DNA of 7,417 nt, taken from contig JAFAYN010000187.1 of NCBI GenBank assembly GCA_019240375.1, forward strand, positions 1-7,417, written 5' to 3'. Shown here in pieces: positions 1 through 6,087 of the stretch. A program made the translations under genes and the position numbers. The notes under the pieces were generated by a model. That model searched no databases, had not been told where the DNA came from, and saw only the letters and a program-made list of their open reading frames with translations. Source of the DNA: Gemmatimonadota bacterium (lineage in GTDB: Bacteria; Gemmatimonadota; Gemmatimonadetes; Longimicrobiales; Longimicrobiaceae). Positions within the stretch are counted from its first letter, which is position 1. Each line of letters begins with the position of its first letter.

Positions 1-448
1 CGTACAGCAGGTTGTGGTTGGCGTTGTCCAGCATGATCCCCTTGGAGCCGGTGGCGAACTTGAGGTCGCGCACCTCCCAGTTGTCACCGGTCAGGTAGAA
101 CACGTACCCGGACGAGGTGCTGGAGCCCTGGAGGACCGCGGGGTTCGCGGGGTCCTGGCTGCGGAGGATGATCTTGTCGGTGGAGGTGCCGTTCTGCCCG
201 GAGAAGAAGTACGCGTTGGAGTAGCCGCTGGTGCTCTTGACCCCCGTGTAGGTGCCGGGGAGGACGACGATCTCGTCGCCGGGCTGCGCGTTCTTGAGCG
301 CGTTCTGCAGCGCCGTGACGGTGCCGACGGTGTACGTGGCGAGGATGGTCTCCGCCGGGGCGGCGCTCCGGGGCGCGACGGGAGCGTCCTGCGTGCAGCC
401 CATGATGCCGACCGACAGTCCCGCGAGGATGAGGTGGTGCCCGCGCAT
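1..448 (-). CDS. Beta-helix (chondroitinase-B/pectate-lyase-like) lipoprotein, 5' part only
   Basis: The reading frame starts at ATG 448 and runs open off the left edge, so 149 residues are visible and the C-terminus is missing. A good ribosome site (TGGAGG, 4 nt before the ATG) supports this start. The N-terminus is a lipoprotein signal: hydrophobic LILAGLSVGIMG, then Cys18 in an I-M-G-C lipobox, so the protein should be lipidated and held in the envelope. Residues 41-67 read V-G-T-V-T-A-L-Q-N-A-L, then QPGDEIVVLPGTY. This is the usual opening turn of right-handed parallel beta-helix proteins such as polysaccharide lyase family 6 (chondroitinase B/alginate lyase) and related surface proteins. 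Further strands follow (KIILRSQDP, WEVRDLKFATGSKGIML). In that family the catalytic residues lie further downstream, outside the window, so enzymatic activity cannot be judged; a non-catalytic adhesin or glycan-binding role is possible. It is separated from the upstream peptidase gene by 236 bp and probably has its own promoter. Confidence 0.85.
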   Translation of the reverse strand, partial: MRGHHLILAGLSVGIMGCTQDAPVAPRSAAPAETILATYTVGTVTALQNALKNAQPGDEIVVLPGTYTGVKSTSGYSNAYFFSGQNGTSTDKIILRSQDPANPAVLQGSSTSSGYVFYLTGDNWEVRDLKFATGSKGIMLDNANHNLLY

Positions 449-684
449 GTAGCCTCCAGCGATGGGGATGAGCCGGGGACGCGCGCCGCGGCGTGTTCCG
501 CGAGCCGTGCCCGTGACCGGGAGGGCCGCCCGAGGCCGCTCCCGTAGATAGTTCCACGTGCGAACAAACTCTCCGGCCGGGATGCCTCCCTCGGCACCCC
601 GGGGTCGGTCCGCAGACGGTCCTGACGAGTGTGTCGGGTAGGATACGCCTGTTCCGGGCCGTGTCGCAATAAGGCTGCCGCGGA
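449..684. other. Intergenic region between peptidase stop and lipoprotein start
   Basis: This 236-bp stretch has no convincing gene. It contains the possible promoter at 640-669 and the ribosome site next to 448. No stem-loop followed by a T-run was seen after the peptidase stop at 685, so termination there is unexplained. ORFs crossing this region on either strand are Arg/Ala/Pro-rich frames typical of GC-rich noise. Confidence 0.6.
640..669 (-). promoter_or_regulatory. Possible sigma-70-type promoter for the beta-helix lipoprotein gene
   Basis: On the minus strand TTGCGA (664-669) is followed after 18 bp by TATCCT (640-645). This resembles a -35/-10 pair and points toward the gene starting at 448, which would give a leader of about 185 nt. 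Promoter consensus is uncertain for this lineage, so this is a pattern match only. Confidence 0.3.
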
Positions 685-2829
685 TCAGGGAGTGCGAAGC
701 TGCGCCAGGAGGAAGGCCTGCACGAACGCCTCGTCCTTGAGCGCGCGGGACAGGCTCGACGCGCCGTGGTGCCCCGCCTCCAGGTCGGTGCGGAAGAGGA
801 CCGGGCCGGGGCCGGTCCCCCGGGCGCGCAGGCGGGCCACCCAGCGCGCCGGGCCCTCCACCAGGGCGCGGGGGTCGTTGAGCGAGGCGGTCGCCAGCAG
901 CGCCGGGTACGGCTGCCGCCGCACGTTGTCGTACGGGGAGTAGGCGGCCAGCCAGGCGTACTGCTCCGGGACGCGCGGATCGCCCCAGTACTCCCACTCC
1001 TCCGTGGTCAGGAAGCGCGACGGGTCGAGCAGCGCGTCGAGCACGTCCACGAACGGGGCCTCCGCCACGGCCGCGCGGAACAGCCCCGGGCGCAGGTTCA
1101 TCACCGCTCCCACCAGCGTCCCGCCCGCGCTCCCGCCCCGCATCGCCAGGCGCGCGGGCGAGGTGTACCCCTCCCGCACCAGGTGCTCGGCCGCGGCGGC
1201 GAAGTCGGTGAAGGTGTTCCGCTTGTTCGCCAGCCTCCCCCCCTCGAACCAGAGCCTCCCCATCTCCTGCCCACCGCGCACGTGGGCGATGGCGTAGACC
1301 ACACCGCGGTCGAGCAGGGGGAGGATGTGCGCGTCGAAGCCAGCGTCCTGGCTGATGGCGTAGGCGCCGTAGCCGGTGAGCAGGAGCGGGCGGCGGCCGT
1401 CCCGCGCCAGCGGCGCGCGGTACACCAGGGTGACCGGGACGCGGGCGCCGTCCGGGGCGCGGGCCCAGGTGCGCTCCGTGGCGTAGCGCTTGGGATCGAA
1501 CCCCGGCACCTCCGCCCGCGCGCGGAGCACCCGTCCGCCGGTGCGCATGTCGTAGTCGTACACGGAGGTGGGGGTGAGCGGCGAGGCGTACACGAAGCGC
1601 AGCGTGTCCGTGTCGAACTCCGGCGAGTCGCCCCGGTAGGCGGTGTAGACGGATTCGGGGAAGGCGACCTCGCGCGCGGCGCCGGTGCGCAGGTCGAGGA
1701 CGCGGATGGGGCGTAGCGCGTCCCGCCGCTCGAACAGCACCAGGTGGTCGCGGAAGATGCGGTAGTCGGCCACCAGCACCGAGTCGCGGTGGGGGACCAG
1801 GTCGTGCCAGTGCTCCTTTCCGGGGGCGGAGTCCGGCGCCTGGACCAGCTTGTAGTTGAAGGCGCCGTCCGCGTCGGTGTAGATGACGAAGCGGTCGCCG
1901 CGGTGCTCCACGTGGTAGCGCCCGCCGGTGCCCCGTGGCGCGACCAGCCGGAGCGGGGCGTCCGGCCGGTCGGCGGGGACCACGCGCGCCTCGGCGGTGG
2001 TGACGCTGTAGGCGCGGGTGACCAGGTAGCGCCCGTCGCGGGTGCGGTACACCTGCAGCCGGAAGCGGGGATCGTCCTCGCGCAGCACCTGCACGTCGCC
2101 CGCGGGGTCGGTACCGGCCCGGTGGCGGAACACGCGGTCGGCGCGGTGGGTGGCGTCGGCGCGGGTGTACAAAAAGGTGGCGCCGTCGGCGGCCCACTCG
2201 CCGGAGTCCCACACGCTGTCGATCCGCTCGGGGAGGAGGCGCCCGGTGGCGAGGTCGCGGAAGCGCAGGGTATACCACTCCGCGCCGGTGGTGTCCTCGG
2301 CGAAGGCGACCAGGCGGTGCCCGGGGTCCACCTTCACGTAGGCCGCGGCGTAGTAGCGGTGCCCCCGCGCCCGCTCGTCCAGGTCCAGGTACACCTCCTC
2401 CGCGCCCCGCATGCTCACCCGCCGCCGCGCGTACACGGGATACCGCGTGCCGGGCCCGGTCCGCTCGTAGTACAGGTACGGTCCCACGCGCCGCGGGACG
2501 GAGGGGGCGGGGCGGGCGGCGCGCTCCGTCAGCTCCCGGAGGATGCTGTCGCGCAGCGCGCACGCGCCGGCCGCCATCCAGGCGTCGGCGTAGCGGTTCT
2601 CGGCCCGGAGGTGGGCGAGCAGCTCCGGGCTCCCCTCCACGCGCATCCAGGCGTACTCGTCCGTCCGCGCGTGGCCGAAGAGCGTGTCGGTGCGCGGGGC
2701 CACGCGCGCCACGGGCGGGGCGGGGATGGGCGCCGGGTGCGTGGCACACTCCTGCGCCGGCGAGGCCACAGGCGCCGCGGCCAGGGCGAGCAGGACCGGC
2801 ACGGTGAGAGCGGGGAGGGTGGGTCGCAC
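685..2829 (-). CDS. Exported oligopeptidase B-like serine peptidase (family S9A)
   Basis: This is a 714-residue prolyl-oligopeptidase-family peptidase that should cleave oligopeptides, probably after Arg or Lys, in the periplasm. GTG 2829 is preferred over the in-frame ATG at 2880. It has a GGAG 6 nt upstream and gives a clean signal peptide (LPALTVPVLLALAAAPVASPA, likely cut before Gln26), whereas the ATG adds a basic non-signal extension. Residues about 33-430 form the seven-bladed propeller with repeated Asp/Arg-rich strands; the alpha/beta-hydrolase domain follows. The nucleophile is Ser567 in GGSAGG, the acid Asp652 in LNDP and the base His687 in AGHHG. The Ser-Asp and Asp-His spacings (85 and 35) equal those I recall for E. 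coli protease II (532/617/652). Glu611 and Glu613 (EWE) match its two S1-pocket glutamates (576/578), supporting basic-residue specificity; one of the two secondary aspartates appears replaced by Gly. Classical oligopeptidase B is cytoplasmic, so the signal peptide is a lineage feature. Divergent from the TPR gene. Confidence 0.95.
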   Translation of the reverse strand: MRPTLPALTVPVLLALAAAPVASPAQECATHPAPIPAPPVARVAPRTDTLFGHARTDEYAWMRVEGSPELLAHLRAENRYADAWMAAGACALRDSILRELTERAARPAPSVPRRVGPYLYYERTGPGTRYPVYARRRVSMRGAEEVYLDLDERARGHRYYAAAYVKVDPGHRLVAFAEDTTGAEWYTLRFRDLATGRLLPERIDSVWDSGEWAADGATFLYTRADATHRADRVFRHRAGTDPAGDVQVLREDDPRFRLQVYRTRDGRYLVTRAYSVTTAEARVVPADRPDAPLRLVAPRGTGGRYHVEHRGDRFVIYTDADGAFNYKLVQAPDSAPGKEHWHDLVPHRDSVLVADYRIFRDHLVLFERRDALRPIRVLDLRTGAAREVAFPESVYTAYRGDSPEFDTDTLRFVYASPLTPTSVYDYDMRTGGRVLRARAEVPGFDPKRYATERTWARAPDGARVPVTLVYRAPLARDGRRPLLLTGYGAYAISQDAGFDAHILPLLDRGVVYAIAHVRGGQEMGRLWFEGGRLANKRNTFTDFAAAAEHLVREGYTSPARLAMRGGSAGGTLVGAVMNLRPGLFRAAVAEAPFVDVLDALLDPSRFLTTEEWEYWGDPRVPEQYAWLAAYSPYDNVRRQPYPALLATASLNDPRALVEGPARWVARLRARGTGPGPVLFRTDLEAGHHGASSLSRALKDEAFVQAFLLAQLRTP

Positions 2830-2936
2830 GGGACTCCACTTTCGCGGGTGAGGGTGGAAACCGCCCCTCCGCCCCCGCAAGGTGTCTGCCGCTCCGGGCG
2901 CCGGAACGATCCCCCTGGCGTGACTACTTTGTCCAT

Positions 2937-2966
2937 ATTATCGTGTCGGGAGCGAACAGATCCCAA
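2937..2966 (-). promoter_or_regulatory. Possible promoter for the oligopeptidase gene
   Basis: On the minus strand TTGGGA (2961-2966) and GATAAT (2937-2942) are separated by 18 bp, a reasonable -35/-10 pair about 110 bp upstream of GTG 2829. It lies in the 163-bp divergent intergenic region (2830-2992). No equally good promoter was found for the plus-strand TPR gene, although the AT-rich patch 2935-2942 could serve both directions. Confidence 0.4.
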
Positions 2967-2992
2967 TCGCCCACTCCTTGCCCCATCACTCC

Positions 2993-4306
2993 ATGTGCCA
3001 GCCCAACTACCCCGGCCCCATCGTGATCGACCCGGACGAGCGGGTCCCGTACGCGTACGTGGTGAAGGAGCTTTCGGACGTCGGGCTGGACGAGGCGGGG
3101 CTGGTGCTCTGGCAGGTGCTGCGCGACGTGCGCTCCTGGATCGAGGCGATCTCCGCGCCCGACGAGCCGACGCTGCGCGACGAGGGGTGGAAGCTGGAGG
3201 GGATCGTCCCGGAGCTGGCGGCCACCCTCCCGCCGCTCGACCGGCTGCTGCGCGAGCCGGAGCCGGACGTGCACACGGCCGAGGCGGTGGGGCTGGCGTG
3301 CATGCACGTCGGGCTCTGGGCCGAGGAGGCCGCGGCGGGGCGCACGGCGCTCTCGTTCTTCCAGGCGGCGGAGGACGCGGACCCGGACAACCCGCACTAC
3401 GCCTACAACATCGGCCGGATGGCGCGGAAGCTCGCCATGTACGACGCGGCCGAGGGGTGGCTGAAGTGGGCCGGCTGGGTGGCGCGCGGGGCGGGGCGCT
3501 GGGAGGTGGTGGCGCTGTGCACGTCCGGGCTCGGCAACCTGCACCGGCAGCGGGGGAACCTGCCGCTGGCGATGCGACTGCACGAGCTGACCCGCCGCGT
3601 CGCGAAGCGGCACGACCTGAGGACGTTGGAGGGCGACGCGCTGTACGACCTTGCAGGGATCAGTTTCGACTTCGGGGAAATGAAGCGCGGCTCGGAGTAT
3701 ACCCGACATGCACTACTCGCTTATGGACCCGGACACACGCGGGTCTATACACTCGCACGCGATGTCGCATGGCACTGGATGGATCGGTACGGCCATTTTG
3801 AAGATGCTGCGCATGTCTTGAATGCCTTGCTGGAATATATCTGGAAACCATCCGATCGCCTGCTACTTCTTGCCAATCTAGCCAGAGCCGCTGCCGGTGC
3901 GGGGTGGAACGAGGTGTTCGAGGCGATGTGGATCGAATCGTGGTCCATGATGCGCCAGCAACCCTTACGAGATGGACATGCGGCAGCACTGATTCAGCTC
4001 GCGTACGGTGCTGGAAACATGGAGGCCTGGGATCGGGCTCAGATTGCAGCTGTGGAAGCAGTTGCCGTCGCTCGGGAGCGTAAGGAAGGAGAAATGATGA
4101 TCGTAGCTGAATCTATTCTGAATGCAGTAACGAAGGGCGTGATCGTAGATGAAGTCGTTCGCAGTACCTTTAAAGACCGCCAACATCAACAACCCGCAGG
4201 AAATAGCGGAGACTCCGTTGAACTGGCATCGCAATTGACCAATGCAATGCGGGTGCGGCGGGACGATGCTCCTAAAGGTCCCGCACACACCCCTGCCTAT
4301 CGGTGA
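2993..4306 (+). CDS. TPR-type helical-repeat protein, compositionally chimeric
   Basis: This 437-residue protein has no signal peptide or membrane segment, so it should be cytoplasmic. I do not recognise a named family beyond its tetratricopeptide-like helical repeats. The clearest units are about residues 117-148 (SFFQAAEDADPDNPHYAYNI and following) and 170-203 (VALCTSGLGNLHRQRGNLPL and following). More degenerate helical pairs continue to about residue 380, and the last 45 residues are polar and probably disordered. There is no N-terminal helix-turn-helix and no enzymatic domain, so a protein-binding or peptide-binding scaffold is likely. ATG 2993 is chosen; an in-frame TTG at 2978 would add five residues, and neither start has a clear ribosome site, so a leaderless or weakly initiated message is possible. 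The first 220 codons are strongly G/C-ending (about 75% G+C near 3300), but from about 3650 the composition drops to 42-57%. The stop lies 4 bp from the convergent GGSGN lipoprotein gene, so the two messages would overlap unless termination is precise. Confidence 0.85.
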   Translation: MCQPNYPGPIVIDPDERVPYAYVVKELSDVGLDEAGLVLWQVLRDVRSWIEAISAPDEPTLRDEGWKLEGIVPELAATLPPLDRLLREPEPDVHTAEAVGLACMHVGLWAEEAAAGRTALSFFQAAEDADPDNPHYAYNIGRMARKLAMYDAAEGWLKWAGWVARGAGRWEVVALCTSGLGNLHRQRGNLPLAMRLHELTRRVAKRHDLRTLEGDALYDLAGISFDFGEMKRGSEYTRHALLAYGPGHTRVYTLARDVAWHWMDRYGHFEDAAHVLNALLEYIWKPSDRLLLLANLARAAAGAGWNEVFEAMWIESWSMMRQQPLRDGHAAALIQLAYGAGNMEAWDRAQIAAVEAVAVARERKEGEMMIVAESILNAVTKGVIVDEVVRSTFKDRQHQQPAGNSGDSVELASQLTNAMRVRRDDAPKGPAHTPAYR

Positions 4307-4310
4307 CCGT

Positions 4311-4556
4311 TTAGTTGCCGGAACCACCCCATCCGGTGCCGCGGGTCACCATCGTCGAATCCGACGCGGTCGAGGCGTAATTCCCTGAACCACAGAAACC
4401 GGTGCCGCACGGAGCCACGAAGTTGCCGGAGCCGCCAAACTCAGCCCCGTCCCGGAGCGCGTGATTGTTCGGAGTAGCCGGTGCGACCGGGTCGCTGGCG
4501 CAGGCGGCGAGGAGCGCGAGGGACAGGGCGGCGAGGAGGGTGCGGGTGATGCGCAT
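4311..4556 (-). CDS. Small lipoprotein with three [F/W]-[G/C]GSGN repeats
   Basis: This 81-residue protein starts at ATG 4556 with AGGAG 8 nt upstream. Residues 1-18 form a lipoprotein signal (RTLLAALSLALLAA) with a perfect L-A-A-C lipobox at Cys19. The mature part begins ASDPVAPATPN. It carries three related nine-residue units, G-[AT]-[EG]-[FW]-[GC]-G-S-G-N, at residues 37-45, 51-59 and 73-81, and the last one is the very C-terminus. Cys50 and Cys55 flank the second unit and could form a disulfide. The codons for GGSGN differ between units (GGCGGCTCCGGCAAC, TGTGGTTCAGGGAAT, GGTGGTTCCGGCAAC), so the motif is kept at protein level rather than being a fresh DNA repeat. No known domain fits. Possible roles are an exported signal peptide, a multi-core modified-peptide precursor, or a small surface lipoprotein. 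It is tail-to-tail with the TPR gene and has a strong hairpin in its leader. Confidence 0.85.
   Translation of the reverse strand: MRITRTLLAALSLALLAACASDPVAPATPNNHALRDGAEFGGSGNFVAPCGTGFCGSGNYASTASDSTMVTRGTGWGGSGN
4314..4448 (-). repeat. Three peptide-coding repeats (GGSGN units)
   Basis: The units are coded at 4422-4448, 4380-4406 and 4314-4340 on the minus strand. Units 2 and 3 share the pattern G-T-G-[F/W]-[C/G]-G-S-G-N, and unit 1 begins G-A-E-F. Spacers are 5 and 13 residues, so this is an irregular repeat with divergent synonymous codons. Confidence 0.85.
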
Positions 4557-4583
4557 GGTGGTAGCTCCTGAACGGGAAAATGA

Positions 4584-4622
4584 TGAAGGCGAGCCCGGGA
4601 GATGTCCCGTGGCTCGCCTTCA
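4584..4622 (-). promoter_or_regulatory. Strong stem-loop in the 5' leader of the GGSGN lipoprotein gene
   Basis: The outer arms 4584-4595 (TGAAGGCGAGCC) and 4611-4622 (GGCTCGCCTTCA) pair perfectly over 12 bp. An inner 5-bp stem (CGGGA/TCCCG) closes a 4-nt loop, with a single unpaired base at 4610. On the minus-strand transcript the stem ends 27 nt before ATG 4556 and is followed by ATCATTTTCCCG, a weak T-run, and then the ribosome site. It could be an attenuator, a stability element or a protein-binding leader. As a classical terminator for upstream minus-strand transcription it would be placed oddly, since no minus-strand gene lies upstream. On the plus strand it has no T-run. Confidence 0.6.
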
Positions 4623-4786
4623 AGGTAAACACGCCGCGCGCTTCAGGATAGAATTTGCAAGTAAACGGGGTGTCCGGGCGTATGCTTACACTGTGTACGG
4701 GTGTCGGACGCAGCGGCCTTCGCCTGAAAGGGAAAACCCCTCTTCCGGACCGACCAGTATAGGAGTTCACCGGAGGAGGTGGAGGG
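4623..4786. other. Divergent intergenic region upstream of the GGSGN and VanZ-like genes
   Basis: This stretch should contain the minus-strand promoter for the GGSGN lipoprotein and the plus-strand promoter for the leader ORF and VanZ-like gene. I could not fix either one. TATCCT (minus strand, around 4643-4648) and TACACT (plus, around 4686-4691) look like -10 boxes but lack well-spaced -35 partners. No convincing gene is present; a 60-codon minus-strand frame over 4643-4825 has no ribosome site or recognisable content. Confidence 0.5.
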
Positions 4787-4837
4787 ATGACCGCCTTCTC
4801 CGCTACCGGCGGCGTAGAGTTCCACCTCACCGGATGA
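4787..4837 (+). CDS. Putative 16-residue leader ORF with very strong ribosome site
   Basis: The tiny ORF MTAFSATGGVEFHLTG starts at ATG 4787, preceded by the purine-rich run GGAGGAGGTGGAGGG, the strongest Shine-Dalgarno-like stretch in the window (AGGAGG at 4773-4778, 8 nt spacing). Its stop TGA (4835-4837) overlaps the ATG at 4834 of the membrane-protein gene as ATGA, the classic arrangement for translational coupling. The downstream gene has no ribosome site of its own, so ribosomes finishing this leader probably start it. The peptide shows no domain. It could instead be the true N-terminus of the membrane protein if a frameshift separates them, but the ATGA junction argues against that. 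Confidence 0.45.
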   Translation: MTAFSATGGVEFHLTG

Positions 4838-5358
4838 TCATGGGTTCGCACCCTCCGCCTGCTCCACACAGGCATACGGCTTGGCACGCGGTCGGCGCCG
4901 TCACCCTTGGAGCCACGATCTACCTGTTGTGGCGCTCTCCCGGGCTCCTTGTCTTCCGGTGGGCGGCATGGCTGGGGTTGGCATCCCCCCTCGCCGGAGC
5001 ACGGTCGGCGGTTGCCGTCGTTCGCCCTGTGTTGCCCGACTGGTTCCTGTTCAGTGCCCCGGATGCGCTCTGGACGTACGCGCTTACCGTTGTGCTGGTG
5101 GCTGTGTGGCGAGGTGCCGTCGGGTGGGCGGCGGTCGCCTGGTGCGCGGTGCCACTGGTGCTCGGAGGAGGGGGGGAGATCGCGCAGGCGCTCGGAATTC
5201 TCCCCGGTACGTTCGATCCGACGGATCTTTCGCTGTCTCTGGTGGCGTTCGCCGCCGCCTTCATTCCATTCTTCAGGAGCGGACAAATTGCAGAGACATG
5301 TATTGTCCGGCGGCGTGGTGCTGGTTTTTGCCCTCCTTGCGCTGGGGAGCGTGGATGA
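4834..5358 (+). CDS. VanZ-like integral membrane protein
   Basis: This 174-residue hydrophobic protein has predicted membrane segments near residues 17-33, 38-50, 78-92, 95-110 and 133-147. After the third comes G-E115-I-A-Q118, a short loop with P124-G-T-F-D128-P-T-D131-L, then the last hydrophobic segment. This E-x-x-Q ... D pattern is the signature of VanZ-like proteins, a family of small membrane proteins with roles proposed in teicoplanin resistance and envelope homeostasis but with no established reaction here. The frame continues far upstream without a stop, so the start is a judgement: ATG 4834 overlaps the leader-ORF stop (ATGA), and ATG 4840 is two codons further. The last 24 residues (Arg/Cys-rich, including C-P-P-C) overlap the start of the next gene in another frame and look unlike a conserved tail. 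Codon use is less GC-biased than in the flanking genes. Confidence 0.7.
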   Translation: MIMGSHPPPAPHRHTAWHAVGAVTLGATIYLLWRSPGLLVFRWAAWLGLASPLAGARSAVAVVRPVLPDWFLFSAPDALWTYALTVVLVAVWRGAVGWAAVAWCAVPLVLGGGGEIAQALGILPGTFDPTDLSLSLVAFAAAFIPFFRSGQIAETCIVRRRGAGFCPPCAGERG

Positions 5359-5962
5359 CAACAGCTCGTCTGGTTCTGGAGGGGGCGGCACTTCCTCCAT
5401 GGTCGACACGACCACGAGCTCCGCACCGCAAACCAAGGCCGAGTACATCGGTCAGGTGGAGAGGGAGCTTGCCTCGGCTGCCCATTTCGACGGTTCGCAG
5501 TACCGGGACACAAAGGAAGAGATCCTGATAGAGACAGTCCTGTTCGGTGCATGGGCTCAGGAGATCAACCGCGCGACGAACTATGAGCTGACGGCTTCAG
5601 AAAAAGCCAAGGTCGCGCGACTAAAGGAAGAGGTTTCGGACATTCAGAGACGTGAGTTTCCCCGTATGCGAGCCGCCTGGGGCAAGATTCTCGCGCAGGC
5701 GATGTGGGAGCATAACATGACTGTCTCGACCGGTGGGGAGGGAAACCGGACATTGCGACTTACGGCTGCGATCTTCGCATCGAACGGGAACATCAAGAAA
5801 ATCAACGGGGTCGTTTGGGAGCAGGCAACGCTTCTGCGCTTCAAGCGGATCGAGTATCGCTGGTACAAGGGCGAGGAAGAGTACACCTACTTCCGGGTGG
5901 ACTCCCCCAAGGACAGCGCCGTCAGGCGCATCTCCGGCAACGGTTACGAACCGGCAGACTGA
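5288..5962 (+). CDS. Membrane-anchored protein of unknown function, Ser/Gly linker and soluble domain
   Basis: This 224-residue protein starts at TTG 5288, which has AGGAG at 5275-5279 with 8 nt spacing; no ATG fits the frame nearby. Residues 5-22 (VLSGGVVLVFALLALGSV) form an uncleaved signal anchor or signal peptide. A disordered S/G/T-rich linker (residues 24-46) follows, then a soluble domain from about residue 49 to the end. That domain starts with charged helices (EYIGQVERELASAAHFDGSQ; TASEKAKVARLKEEVSDIQR) and ends in aromatic/beta-rich sequence (LLRFKRIEYRWYKGEEEYTY). It resembles hypothetical proteins I have seen in other bacteria, often with the same anchor-linker layout, but no function is known to me. 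The domain should face outside the cytoplasm. The gene overlaps the VanZ-like ORF by 71 nt in a different frame, and the two are probably cotranscribed. Its G+C content (about 52% near 5600) is well below the flanks. Confidence 0.8.
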   Translation: MQRHVLSGGVVLVFALLALGSVDDNSSSGSGGGGTSSMVDTTTSSAPQTKAEYIGQVERELASAAHFDGSQYRDTKEEILIETVLFGAWAQEINRATNYELTASEKAKVARLKEEVSDIQRREFPRMRAAWGKILAQAMWEHNMTVSTGGEGNRTLRLTAAIFASNGNIKKINGVVWEQATLLRFKRIEYRWYKGEEEYTYFRVDSPKDSAVRRISGNGYEPAD

Positions 5963-6087
5963 ACAGGTTACCCTCTATCATCCGGCGAGGTAATCTTTGA
6001 ATGCTGGACCCAGCGGCGGCGGAAACGGCACGCGTGGCCTGAGGCGTATCGTTGCACCAGGCCGGTCGACGCCTCTCGGCGCTGTCA

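Noticed and set aside
1744..3801. Long plus-strand frame opposite the peptidase gene and running into the TPR gene region
   Set aside because: Its translation is Val/Gly/Ala/Arg-rich without domains and is the antisense shadow of the well-supported peptidase; a GC-rich third-position bias creates such frames.
2993..4556. Direct assignment as a Rap/Phr or other RRNPP quorum-sensing system
   Set aside because: No helix-turn-helix, convergent instead of co-directional genes, and a lipoprotein signal on the peptide; only kept as a hypothesis in the findings.
5325..5345. C-P-P-C motif in the tail of the VanZ-like frame, suggesting a redox or zinc site
   Set aside because: It lies in the part overlapping the next gene's anchor in another frame and is probably incidental.
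4441..5448. 335-codon minus-strand frame over the GGSGN and VanZ-like genes
   Set aside because: Low-complexity Arg/Pro composition, no ribosome site, opposite strand to the coherent VanZ-like reading frame, and overlaps the clear lipoprotein signal in another frame.
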